The notes below the pieces were generated by a model. That model saw nothing but the letters and a program-made list of their open reading frames with translations. It had not been told where the DNA came from and ran no database searches. The position numbers and the translations under genes are program-made. A DNA stretch of 64,000 nucleotides from the NCBI RefSeq assembly GCF_001050015.1, contig NZ_CVTB01000222.1, forward strand, positions 1 through 64,000, written 5' to 3'. The stretch is from Mycolicibacterium malmesburyense. GTDB lineage: Bacteria; Actinomycetota; Actinomycetes; Mycobacteriales; Mycobacteriaceae. Shown in pieces: positions 21,723 through 29,507 of the stretch (position 1 is its first letter; every line of letters begins with the position of its first letter).

Positions 21723-22181
21723 GTGCGGCTGGAGCAGATCTACCAGGAAGTGATCCTCGATCACTACAAGCACCCGCACAACCGCGGGTTGCGCGAGCCG
21801 TTCGGCGCGCAGGTCCATCACGTCAACCCGACCTGTGGTGACGAGGTGACGCTGCGGGTGGCGCTGTCCGACGACGGCGAGCAGGTGGTCGACATCTCCT
21901 ATGACGGGCAAGGCTGTTCGATCAGCCAGGCCTCGACGTCGGTGCTGACCGACCAGGTGATCGGGCAGAGCATCGGCGACGCATTGAAAACCGTCGAGGC
22001 GTTCAGCGAGATGATTTCCTCGCGCGGGACCGTCGAGGGCGACGAGGACGTCATCGGTGACGGGATCGCGTTCGCCGGAGTCGCGAAGTACCCGGCGCGC
22101 GTCAAGTGCGCGTTGCTGGGATGGATGGCTTTCAAGGATGCGCTGTCGCAGGCATCTGAGAGATTTCAGGAGGCAGGATGA
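21723..22181 (+). CDS. sufU: SufU, zinc-dependent sulfurtransferase partner of SufS
   Basis: 152 aa. IscU/SufU fold with the three zinc/sulfur-acceptor cysteines in NPTCGDEVTL, DGQGCSISQAS and RVKCALLGW; the long spacing before the last Cys is the SufU type. It accepts persulfide from SufS. Start GTG 21723, one base after the sufS stop; the longer frame upstream is a shadow of sufS. It overlaps sufT by 4 bp. Confidence 0.95.
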   Translation: MRLEQIYQEVILDHYKHPHNRGLREPFGAQVHHVNPTCGDEVTLRVALSDDGEQVVDISYDGQGCSISQASTSVLTDQVIGQSIGDALKTVEAFSEMISSRGTVEGDEDVIGDGIAFAGVAKYPARVKCALLGWMAFKDALSQASERFQEAG

Positions 22182-22525
22182 GTGACACCGCAGTACCCAA
22201 CGAGGAACTGTTGTTCGATCTCGAGGAGGCGATGCGCGACGTCGTCGACCCCGAACTCGGTATCAACGTCGTCGATTTGGGCCTGGTCTACGGGATCAAC
22301 GTCGAGCAGGGGGAGCAGGGCAACGTCGCGTTGATCGACATGACGCTGACCTCGGCCGCCTGTCCGCTCACCGACGTGATCGAGGACCAGTCGCGCACCG
22401 CACTGGTCGGCGCGGGGTTGGTCAACGAGCTGAAGATCAACTGGGTGTGGAACCCGCCGTGGGGACCGGACAAGATCACCGAGGACGGTCGCGAGCAGTT
22501 GCGCGCGTTGGGTTTCACCGTTTAG
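22178..22525 (+). CDS. sufT: SufT, MIP18/DUF59-family Fe-S maturation factor
   Basis: 115 aa. Motifs AMRDVVDPELGINVVDLGLV and TLTSAACPLTDVIEDQ, with the conserved Cys, define the DUF59 family, whose members help deliver or mature Fe-S clusters. AGGAGGC precedes ATG 22178, which overlaps the sufU stop. Last gene of the suf operon; conserved synteny breaks directly downstream. Confidence 0.93.
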   Translation: MSDTAVPNEELLFDLEEAMRDVVDPELGINVVDLGLVYGINVEQGEQGNVALIDMTLTSAACPLTDVIEDQSRTALVGAGLVNELKINWVWNPPWGPDKITEDGREQLRALGFTV

Positions 22526-22563
22526 ATCCGCGATGTCGTCCGGCGGGTGACGATGCCGCTGTG

Positions 22564-22812
22564 ATGACGGTTCCAGCCCGGTTCGCGCGGTGGTCTGCTG
22601 GTGGGGGGCTGCTAATTGGTGTGACGGCGGGGCTTTTCTTCGGTGTGCTGGCCGTACTCGACTCCGGCATACCCGTCGTCTTCATAGTCGCCGGCACCTT
22701 TCTCGGGGTCTGGACGACCCGGCGGATGGACCGGTACTGGCCAGGCGCCCGGGAGCGAAGTCACGGTGAGCGGGTGACGGAGGTGCGGCGCGCCGACGTG
22801 AACTGCTGCTGA
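22564..22812 (+). CDS. short membrane protein, truncated paralogue of the gene at 29508
   Basis: 82 aa with two hydrophobic stretches (LLIGVTAGLFFGVLAVLDSG and PVVFIVAGTFLGVW). It aligns over its whole length with the first 85 or so residues of the protein at 29508-30038 (shared LDSG, VGTF/AGTF, RRM-x-R-x-WPG-x-RE, ERV) at roughly 45-50% identity by eye, then ends (DVNCC) where the other continues for another 90 residues with two more membrane segments. It may be a degraded copy. No promoter is obvious; a GTG at 22561 is the alternative start. Confidence 0.55.
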   Translation: MTVPARFARWSAGGGLLIGVTAGLFFGVLAVLDSGIPVVFIVAGTFLGVWTTRRMDRYWPGARERSHGERVTEVRRADVNCC

Positions 22813-22843
22813 ACTCGGCGTTGGTGACGGCGCTAAGCAAATG

Positions 22844-24139
22844 TCACTCTGCGTCGGATTGCGGTGACGGAATTTCCTCCAGCCGAGGCTCTCCAAGTGC
22901 GGTTAACAACTCGTTGATCGCATCATGCACCGCCAACGTCAACTTTCCGGCTTTGTCCAACGAGACTGCCTCCGTGTATGGCCAGGACCGAGTCATTTGA
23001 ATGCCGGGACGAACATCGAATTTGTCCATCGGCAACTTGTCGGCCCATTCATCGAGGCTTGTCATCTCGCTTGCGGTCGCGTAGCCCCGCTGAACGAGCC
23101 ATCTGCGAAAACCCGTGTCTTTCAGTTCCTCACGAGGCCGACGTCCGGCACGCTGATCGCTGAAGTCTTCGAGCCACTGTTTCGCGTAGACCTGACCCGG
23201 AAGTTTCCGGTCCGGGTACCAACGTCGCGGCACACTCGCATGCCAAAAAGACAGATGAAAGTTGCCGTGAATCTGCCAGCCGGGGTTGTCGGTCAGCGCA
23301 ACGAGCTCTTCGACCTTGGCAGGATCTGAGTAAACAGCCTTGTATTGGCCGGCGAGTTCGGCGGGCCAGAAACTCAAGACGATATCTGTGCCGTGGACGT
23401 AAAGGCTCGCTCGGTCGAATGCGATCACGTGGTCGCCCGGGAATTTGACACCGGCGTGTCCGAGGGCGTCGCGGACGTCTGCCGAGAAGCCGGTGGCTCG
23501 TTCCAGGATGGTCCGGAGGCGACGTACGCGTCGTCCCGGATTGTCGGCGCAGCGCTCGAGGTCGGTGTAGGGAAGCAGATCGCTGAAGTTCTCCTCGGCA
23601 TTGTCGAAGAAGTCATTCAGGACGTCGGACTCGGCAGGGCCTAGAACGCCGAGTTCAAGCAAGTTCCACCACCGGTCCAGCAGGTCCTGCCACCTGACCG
23701 GGCTGATTCTCGAAGTCTTAGGCATTAGGCCGCCGGTATTGATCTCGACGTGCTGTTGGGTGGCGGTGGCGTACAACTTGCTCTCGATCACGACCACGAG
23801 GCTCGACCCGTACTGAATGACTCCGTCGTACCGGGCTTTCCGCGTCGCCGCGAGGTTTGGTTCCTGCGCCTCGAAGTCCTCATGAGGGCCTAGCAGGACG
23901 CTGACGAGCTCCTCGACCTCGTGCTCTTCGGTTTCGATGCCGAGCGGAACCAGCTTTCCCGTTTGCATCGCGAACTGCGGTTTCGGCAGAGAAGACAGCT
24001 GGCCACAGTGGCATAGAGCCAGAAAAGCGTCGCGCGCCAACGGAACTAGTTTCATCACGATCAGCGCAGCACGAGTCAGCTGATCTTCGTGCTTGGCGTC
24101 GCGATCGTACGGACGAAAGATACTGAGGTGGTGCTCCAC
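22844..24139 (-). CDS. hypothetical protein with PD-(D/E)XK nuclease-like motif
   Basis: 431 aa, not recognised as a named family. It begins VEHHLSIFRPYDRDAKHEDQ then LTRAALIVMK. A stretch resembling a restriction-endonuclease core follows: ATRKARYDGVIQYG (Asp105), a hydrophobic strand, then VVVIESKLYA (Glu119-Ser-Lys121), i.e. D-X13-E-X-K. The C-terminal half has many Trp and aromatic residues (FHLSFWHASVPRRWYPDRK). GTG 24139 is supported by TAGGGT 7 nt upstream. Base composition is visibly less GC-rich than the neighbouring core genes. It is divergent from the gene at 24352; the pair may be one accessory (possibly restriction-like) unit. Nuclease function is an inference from motif spacing alone. 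Confidence 0.7.
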   Translation of the reverse strand: MEHHLSIFRPYDRDAKHEDQLTRAALIVMKLVPLARDAFLALCHCGQLSSLPKPQFAMQTGKLVPLGIETEEHEVEELVSVLLGPHEDFEAQEPNLAATRKARYDGVIQYGSSLVVVIESKLYATATQQHVEINTGGLMPKTSRISPVRWQDLLDRWWNLLELGVLGPAESDVLNDFFDNAEENFSDLLPYTDLERCADNPGRRVRRLRTILERATGFSADVRDALGHAGVKFPGDHVIAFDRASLYVHGTDIVLSFWPAELAGQYKAVYSDPAKVEELVALTDNPGWQIHGNFHLSFWHASVPRRWYPDRKLPGQVYAKQWLEDFSDQRAGRRPREELKDTGFRRWLVQRGYATASEMTSLDEWADKLPMDKFDVRPGIQMTRSWPYTEAVSLDKAGKLTLAVHDAINELLTALGEPRLEEIPSPQSDAE

Positions 24140-24146
24140 AGAATCG

Positions 24147-24152
24147 ACCCTA
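24147..24152 (-). promoter_or_regulatory. -10 hexamer TAGGGT for the nuclease-like gene
   Basis: TAGGGT on the minus strand ends 7 nt before GTG 24139; used to choose that start over more distant in-frame codons. Confidence 0.4.
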
Positions 24153-24339
24153 GTGATGGCCTGGGCTTCAGGACATGCTCTGCCGGTTCGGCCTCCTATC
24201 CTGCGGCAGAACGCAGCTCCGACTCGCTTCGTGCGGCGTTGGCAAGGGCCCGCATCCCGGCGACTAACCGGCAACTCAAGCGGAAGAACGCTCAACCAGC
24301 GCGCTCTACTCATTCGTAATGCTTGTCGGTGCCCGTCGT

Positions 24340-24345
24340 TAATCT
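24340..24345 (+). promoter_or_regulatory. -10 hexamer TAATCT for the gene at 24352
   Basis: TAATCT ends 6 nt before ATG 24352, consistent with leaderless transcription. Confidence 0.4.
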
Positions 24346-24351
24346 ATTGGA

Positions 24352-25452
24352 ATGGGGGATGGAGTCAACCGCATCGCAGCGAATCGGTTATCAGCAGACG
24401 TGGCGTCGTCAAGCCGGGACAACGGACCTTCCCGAAACGTGAGGGCCATTGTTCGCACTGTCGCCCGTGCCCACGGTTGGAAGGTGCTTCCCGTCGACGA
24501 CGACGCTGACACATTCGAACTGCCGGGTGCGCCCGGCAAGGCGATTACGGTGCGGTGGGCGGCAGGCGGCCACGTGCTCGAGGCGCGGGGCGGTCGCGGC
24601 GTCGAGAACTGGTTGACCCGACTCGACGGGTTCCCGGACCACTTGGCTAAGACCGAGCGCGTACTGCGGGCACTCGCCAACAGAACCGATGAGTTGCCTG
24701 AGCTGCGGTCGGACGATGCAGCAATCAGCTACGTCGTGTCACCTCGCGGTCTGCTCCCCGGTCCAACAGCGGTGCCGATGCGCTGGTTCGCCCGTCCTGA
24801 AGGTGAGAGTCATCAGCTGCGAGTGCACCCTCGGTTGGCGTCATGGGAGAAAGCGGATCATCCGGATCAAGTTCGTCTGCGCGGCTACCTGGACGACACC
24901 GAGGCGTTGCTTGCCGCGTCGCGGGTGGAAGGTCCGTGGGCGCTTCGACTCGATGTCGGGCTTTCCCCCGAGCGGAATCTCCTCGATATGGCGGACCTCG
25001 ATAATTATGCATACCCGCTCGCTTGCCGCCTTCGGGATGACGGCCTGGTGTCGGTGTGGTGCACAAAGCAGCACAGCGACCAGTCGTTCGTTCGGATCGA
25101 AGCCGCCGAGGAGGCGCCTCAACCGTCCTCCGACGTGTTAGTCGTAAGAACGTCCGCCTCATGGGAGAAACGCGCCGCCCAGGAACAGGTCTACACAGCC
25201 GTCGCCGAGGCTACGGAAATACCAGCGGGGCCGGTACGCCTCGAACTGGCCTTCGTTGTTGGCCCCGGCCGCAATTGGGTCAACCTGTGGAAACAGACGA
25301 TCGACTCGTTAGAGCCGCTGCTGGGAAGCACCTACCCGGAGCGCGCCTGGCATCCGCTCGACGGCAGGATCACCGAGCTGGGCATGCACCTCACCGTTGA
25401 CGGTGATCTTCAGAATGACGTTCAAATCGGTATTGCAGCTACTCCTGCGTGA
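24352..25452 (+). CDS. hypothetical protein with internal tandem domain (RusA-like?)
   Basis: 366 aa, family not recognised. The C-terminal half holds two copies of one domain: residues about 194-252 (GPWALRLDVGLSPERNL, then DMADLDNYAYPLACRL, ending SFVRIEAA) and about 293-363 (GPVRLELAFVVGPGRN, then WVNLWKQTIDSLEPLLG, ending DVQIGIAA). The order of strand, RN loop, acidic helix and final strand, with a DLDN motif in copy one, resembles RusA Holliday-junction resolvases, but this is a weak likeness. Copy two lacks the acidic DLDN. The N-terminal 190 residues have no motif I know. Divergent from the nuclease-like gene and 63 bp ahead of a small gene on the same strand. Confidence 0.65.
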   Translation: MGDGVNRIAANRLSADVASSSRDNGPSRNVRAIVRTVARAHGWKVLPVDDDADTFELPGAPGKAITVRWAAGGHVLEARGGRGVENWLTRLDGFPDHLAKTERVLRALANRTDELPELRSDDAAISYVVSPRGLLPGPTAVPMRWFARPEGESHQLRVHPRLASWEKADHPDQVRLRGYLDDTEALLAASRVEGPWALRLDVGLSPERNLLDMADLDNYAYPLACRLRDDGLVSVWCTKQHSDQSFVRIEAAEEAPQPSSDVLVVRTSASWEKRAAQEQVYTAVAEATEIPAGPVRLELAFVVGPGRNWVNLWKQTIDSLEPLLGSTYPERAWHPLDGRITELGMHLTVDGDLQNDVQIGIAATPA

Positions 25453-25515
25453 CGGCGCGCCTTTCGCAACAAGAACAATAGTCAGAGGACATTCAGTGAT
25501 CGAGGGGATGACCGG

Positions 25516-25806
25516 GTGACGGATATGGAGCCTTTCGAAGACGCCCTGTGGACCGGGATCGAAGAGTCGAAGCGGCTCGGCTACAACCCGACCCGCTTCA
25601 TCCAACTGGTGAAGCAGTACGGAGCCGTGGAAGCCACCAGGATGGTTGTCGACACGGATCGCCCCGCCGACGGATTCGTGAGGCTGGCGTATCTCACCGT
25701 GCCGCCCCGTCCAGACCTGACCAGCGAGCAGCTCGTGTTGAACTACCCACACCTTTTCAGCGACGACGTGGTGAAGAAGGCCCGGGACAGGTTGGGCGGT
25801 ACGTAA
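25516..25806 (+). CDS. small hypothetical protein (96 aa) of an LGYxPTxFxxxV type
   Basis: 96 aa, acidic, probably all-helical. The pattern ESKRLGYNPTRFIQLVKQYG, then GAVEATRMVVDTDRPADGF, LTSEQLVLNYPHLFSDDV and a final ARDRL recalls a widespread uncharacterised helical module seen alone or as a tail on other proteins; I cannot name it. GTG 25516 has GAGGGG upstream at 8 nt. It lies 63 bp after the tandem-domain gene and is probably co-transcribed with it. Confidence 0.65.
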   Translation: MTDMEPFEDALWTGIEESKRLGYNPTRFIQLVKQYGAVEATRMVVDTDRPADGFVRLAYLTVPPRPDLTSEQLVLNYPHLFSDDVVKKARDRLGGT

Positions 25807-25944
25807 TCATGTCGGTCGGTTATGTCCGAGCGATGAAGCTTGAGGTACCGGTCGTCGAATCTGGTCTTAGTCACCGCGAGCGAATCTCGCTCCCGTCATT
25901 GCGAATCGCGCAGAATGCCGTCAAGGTGGAACCAAGACACACCG

Positions 25945-26322
25945 TCAAGACTTCACATCGTCGTCGCCACCGTTGCCGACGTCCACGGACATCCACAACA
26001 GGACGTCGAGGATTCGAAGCTCCGACACGCCAGCGGGTAGGTCCGCGACCATCGGCCGAAGAGTGCTCAGCCACAACCAGATTCCTCGACCGTCGGCGAC
26101 AAGCACCTCCTGGAACCGGCGCCAGTAGTCGACGGTGTCGTGGCCGGTGGCCTCCTGGACGCGGCTATCCCATATCGGGATCAAACGAGGACGCTTGACC
26201 GCTATGAGCTTGCTAGTCGTGGTTCTGCCGACGCCGTCTCTGGCGCTCCTGAGTAGCGCCCATAGCTCCGAGGCCGCGGAGCCCGACGTCAGTGCGTCCG
26301 GTGGGCCACCCCCTTCCTCTGC
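25945..26322 (-). pseudogene. DUF6308-like protein, 5'-truncated remnant
   Basis: An open stretch of 125 codons with no proper start, bounded upstream by a TGA at 26323-26325. The peptide GRTTTSKLIAVKRPRLIPIW then DSRVQEATG, DYWRRFQEVL and SELRILDVLLWMSVDV matches the C-terminal part of DUF6308-family proteins as I remember them, where about 80-100 N-terminal residues should precede it. None of the three frames upstream restores them. I see it as the tail of a decayed gene. An ATG-initiated 79-aa piece (from 26184) could still be translated but would lack half the conserved domain. The remaining sequence from 25807 to 25944 and 26323 to 26467 shows no gene. Confidence 0.6.
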
Positions 26323-26467
26323 TCAGATCCCACGTTAGTGGGCGGTCGCGCAATTCCTCGGCTGTTCCCGACACAGTGATCCGTCGTGTGCCCCGGCAAC
26401 GCAGCAGTATGCGCTTATGCAGCGACAATCTAGGCCGATAGCCCTGTAGCCGGTACGGATGTGCCGA

Positions 26468-26473
26468 TACCGT
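26468..26473 (+). promoter_or_regulatory. -10 hexamer TACCGT for the ankyrin/macro-SIR2 pair
   Basis: TACCGT ends 6 nt before ATG 26480, which makes that ATG the likely start of a leaderless two-gene message. Confidence 0.4.
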
Positions 26474-26479
26474 CGGGTG

Positions 26480-27196
26480 ATGGACGATGATGAGCCTCTC
26501 GACTGGGCCGGTGTCCTGGAACCGTCGATGATGTCGGCGGCAGTGGTAGCGGCGCGGCACCGGCTCGCAGATGCCGCGAAAACCGGGGACTGGTCGGGGG
26601 TCTTCGAACTGCTGGACGGTGGCGGAGAGGGCTTCGGCCTCAAAGACCGGCCTCTAACCCCAAACATGTGGCGCCCGGGCAGCTCCAAATGGTTCACGCC
26701 GCTGCACCAGGCGGCGTGGCACGGGGCTCCGACTCCGGTGGTGCAGAGATTGTTGGAACGGGGTGCGCTGCGCTCGTTGCGGGACGCGAAGGGCAGGACC
26801 GCGCGAGACGTCGCCGTCGAGAACGGGGCCCGTGCGGAGCTGGTGGCCCTACTGGCTCCGCCGGCATCTCCCCTTGATGGTCGGCGCATCGCACTGCTCG
26901 ATCAACACCTCGGCGAGGTCATCGACGCGCGGGTGCGAGAGTTCCGGCTCGACCGCGGTTTTCCGAACGGGGATCCGCGGCGGGCGCTGCGCTACCCGCC
27001 CGTCGAGGTGTTGCACGAGTTGCCCGGCCGGGCGGTATGGTTCCCGATCCCCGGTATGTATGGGGGGTTCCTCATCGCCTTGCGGCAGGGGTATCTGGAG
27101 TCGAGCAGCTGGTGTCGGGTGGCCGGCGGGTCCGCCCAGCTCCATGTAATTACCCACGAAGGCGCGATCCTCGTCGACGAGGAATTCGACTTGTGA
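26480..27196 (+). CDS. ankyrin-repeat protein, partner of the macro-SIR2 gene
   Basis: 238 aa. Residues about 72-130 form ankyrin repeats: FTPLHQAAWHGAPTPVVQRL followed by LERGALRSL, then the next repeat start DAKGRTARDVAVENGARAEL. The N-terminus (DAAKTGDWSGVFELLDGG) looks like a degenerate first repeat. The C-terminal 80 residues form another conserved-looking segment, with AVWFPIPGMYGGFLIAL and a closing SWCRVAGGSAQLHVITHEG, of no function known to me. Its TGA overlaps the GTG of the macro-SIR2 gene as GTGA, so both are translated together. It is a plausible sensor or inhibitor subunit for that enzyme; this is inference. Confidence 0.8.
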   Translation: MDDDEPLDWAGVLEPSMMSAAVVAARHRLADAAKTGDWSGVFELLDGGGEGFGLKDRPLTPNMWRPGSSKWFTPLHQAAWHGAPTPVVQRLLERGALRSLRDAKGRTARDVAVENGARAELVALLAPPASPLDGRRIALLDQHLGEVIDARVREFRLDRGFPNGDPRRALRYPPVEVLHELPGRAVWFPIPGMYGGFLIALRQGYLESSSWCRVAGGSAQLHVITHEGAILVDEEFDL

Positions 27197-28716
27197 GCGG
27201 ACATCTGTTCGTGCTCCGCGGGGACCTCACCCAGCTTCAGTGCAGCGCCATTCTCGTGCCCTGCGACCACAACTGGGAACTGATCTGGGAGCACTGGTCG
27301 GAACTGTTGCCGCCGGAACGATTTGAGTCATCCCCGTGGGGCGCACGCCTTAGAGATGGAGGTGGCAGCGGCCGCATCGCGGAGGTGGCTCCAAGCCGCG
27401 ATCGATTGATCCGCCTGGTTGTCACTGCCGACGGACGCGATGACGCCCAGTGGGTTGCTCGCGGCGTCGTTGATGCGATCAAAACCCTCGCCGGTGAGTT
27501 AAGCACCCCGGGTGGTCGATTCAAACCGTTGATCGCACTGCCGTTGGTGGGAACGGGTGCGGGGGGCTTTCGGGAAATGCGCGGGATTCTCATCCGCGCC
27601 CTACTTCCCGCGCTGCGATCGGCGGCCCACGACGCCGATGTGGACGTCGCCCTGGTTCTGCGTGATGACCGCGACCACGCCGCCATCCAAGGGCAACGCT
27701 CGACCGAGGACTGGCCCGCATTCAGCGGCGAAGAGTTGGCCATCGCCGATGAACTCGGCGCCCGCGCAGCGCGACGTGAACTGTCGCTGTTTCTCGGTTC
27801 GGGCGTGAGTGTTCCGCTGGGACTGCCGAATTGGCGGCAGTTGCTCACCGAGATCGCCGGCAAGGAGCTCACCGACTATTCGCCCGAGACCGCGCCCGCC
27901 ATTGCGCAACGCCTCATGCGGGAGAAGGGGCCGGAGCGTTTCCGTCGCCATATTGCGGACCGAGTATCGAGTAAGCCTGGTTTCGCTCCCGCACACCTGC
28001 TCCTCAGTGCACTTGAGGTGGCGCAGACCGTGACGACCAACTACGACGCCGCCTACGAAACAGCGTTGGAAACCACCATCGGATCTGACGCCTTCCGAGT
28101 ACTGACGCGCCAGCTTCCGCAGCAACCCCGGCACTGGGTGCTGAAAGTCCACGGCGACGTCCGTCGTGCAGAGACCATCGTCATCACCGAGGACGACTAC
28201 GCCCGGTTGAAAGCCGAAACCCGATCGGTGCTTTCTATCGTCGAGACCCTGCTGCTGACCAGTCACCTCCTGTTCGTGGGGTTCAGCATGGGCGATCCCG
28301 ATTTCGTGGAGGCGGTGGAGGAGGTTCGAAAAGTGCGGGCGCTCGCCGAAGACAGTGCCGACGCGGAGATCGCCACGGTGCTGGCGTTACACCCGGGCGC
28401 CGTCGCACCGCACGCCGGATTCACTACCGTGCCGATGCTCGACGGGTCTGATGACCGGGCCGCAGCACGCCGCCTCGAGATGTTCCTAGACCGAATCTGT
28501 TGGGCGACGGCTCGCCAAAACGAACGGGCCCACAGCTACCTTCTCGATCCGGACTACACGGACCTGTTCATCGGTGACCCAGCCTCGCTTCACCTCCGGG
28601 ATCTCCTTGCTGCACTCGCCAAAGATGACGTCGCGCGTGGAAGCGCGGGGTGGCCGCACGTAGAAAAGGCCCTCACGGCGCTTGGCGCGAGACCTCGGCG
28701 GTCGCTGGGGTATTAG
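27193..28716 (+). CDS. macro domain-SIR2 fusion protein (candidate NAD-linked defence effector)
   Basis: 507 aa. Residues 1 to about 170 resemble a macro (ADP-ribose-binding) domain: HLFVLRGDLTQLQCSAILVP at the start and LIALPLVGTGAGGFREMRG (loop at 120-126) later. From about 195 to 400 is a SIR2_2-type domain with FLGSGVSVPLGLPNW (201-215), TTNYDAAYE (Asn283, Asp285), VLKVHGDV (His320) and LFVGFSMGDPDF (361-371), so the residues expected for NAD binding and cleavage are all present. A further 100 residues follow. GTG 27193 overlaps the ankyrin stop by 4 bp; the frame open to 27037 is only a shadow. SIR2 proteins of this class act as NADases in phage-defence systems such as Thoeris, DSR and SIR2-HerA; a role here is inferred. 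Confidence 0.82.
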   Translation: MSGHLFVLRGDLTQLQCSAILVPCDHNWELIWEHWSELLPPERFESSPWGARLRDGGGSGRIAEVAPSRDRLIRLVVTADGRDDAQWVARGVVDAIKTLAGELSTPGGRFKPLIALPLVGTGAGGFREMRGILIRALLPALRSAAHDADVDVALVLRDDRDHAAIQGQRSTEDWPAFSGEELAIADELGARAARRELSLFLGSGVSVPLGLPNWRQLLTEIAGKELTDYSPETAPAIAQRLMREKGPERFRRHIADRVSSKPGFAPAHLLLSALEVAQTVTTNYDAAYETALETTIGSDAFRVLTRQLPQQPRHWVLKVHGDVRRAETIVITEDDYARLKAETRSVLSIVETLLLTSHLLFVGFSMGDPDFVEAVEEVRKVRALAEDSADAEIATVLALHPGAVAPHAGFTTVPMLDGSDDRAAARRLEMFLDRICWATARQNERAHSYLLDPDYTDLFIGDPASLHLRDLLAALAKDDVARGSAGWPHVEKALTALGARPRRSLGY

Positions 28717-28797
28717 TGCCCTCCCAAGGTCTGGCCCTGGGCGCCCGAGTGTTCGCTCTGTCCGAATCGCTCTGCCTGACAACGCTTTTCGAATCAT

Positions 28798-29406
28798 ATG
28801 GCTGCGTCCGCGTTCCTGTTCAGCATCGTGCGGGTGGTGTTCGGTTTCATCGTCCGATGGAAAGCGACCGAGACACCGGCCTTCGAGAAGGTCCGCGACG
28901 AGGACGACCGCTCGGCAGCGCCGCTGCGTGACGTGTTCCGTCGTCCCGCGCTGCGCAATACGGTGCTGGGACTGCTGTCGCGATGGAGCGAGCGCGCGGC
29001 CTTCAGTACATGGGGTGTGTTCGCGATCTCGTATGCGACCGGAACACTGAAGCTGGAGCGAGTTCCGGTGCTGATCGCCGTCACGGTCGCGGCGCTGCTG
29101 ATGGCCGCGCTGCAACCCGTCTCGGGATTGCTGACCGACCGGTTCGGGGCGCGAGCCGTGTACGCGAGCGGGATCGTCGCCTACGCCGTCGGATGTTCCC
29201 GGTTTCGCGTTGTTCAACACCGGCAGCATGACCGCCTACGCGCTCGGAATGTTGGTGGTGTACGGCGTGATTCACGCGTGGTTCCACGGCGCCCAGGGCA
29301 CGCTCTGGGGGTCTACGGGTCGGGTCTGACCCCGTTGATCTTGACCGCGTTGATCAGCGTCGTGGCCACATTGCTGCTGCGGCCGAAGGCGATGACGGGA
29401 ATCTGA
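28798..29406 (+). pseudogene. MFS transporter (metabolite:proton symporter type) remnant
   Basis: Pieces of one major facilitator protein in two frames. The first (VVFGFIVRWKATETPAFEKV, then LLSRWSERAAFSTWGVFAIS and LTDRFGARAVYASGIVAYAV) breaks at about 29190; the +1 frame continues VPGFALFNTGSMTAYALGML then VVYGVIHAWFHGAQGTLWGS and stops at 29331; the original frame resumes with GSGLTPLILTALISVVATLL at the very C-terminus. About 200 N-terminal residues and a stretch before the last piece are missing. Clearly dead. The 80 bp between the macro-SIR2 stop and 28798 and the 100 bp after 29406 contain no gene. Confidence 0.75.
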
Positions 29407-29490
29407 ACGCCGGCACTGGGCCTGCCGGAGCAGGGGCAGGTGGTGTTGGCATTCGGCATTGCGACATTGTCGTACGAAGTCATGGACGAA

Positions 29491-29507
29491 GAGCTCAGAA
29501 TGAGCTC
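29491..29507. promoter_or_regulatory. 17-bp palindrome abutting the start of the gene at 29508
   Basis: GAGCTCA-GAA-TGAGCTC is a perfect 7-bp inverted repeat with a 3-bp centre, ending immediately before GTG 29508. It could be an operator or block ribosome access; an AGAAT within it may serve as the -10. No adjacent regulator gene is apparent. Confidence 0.4.

Noticed and set aside
25878..25892. GAGCGA-ATC-TCGCTC hairpin as a terminator
   Set aside because: Only a 6-bp stem and no U-tract; too weak to call.
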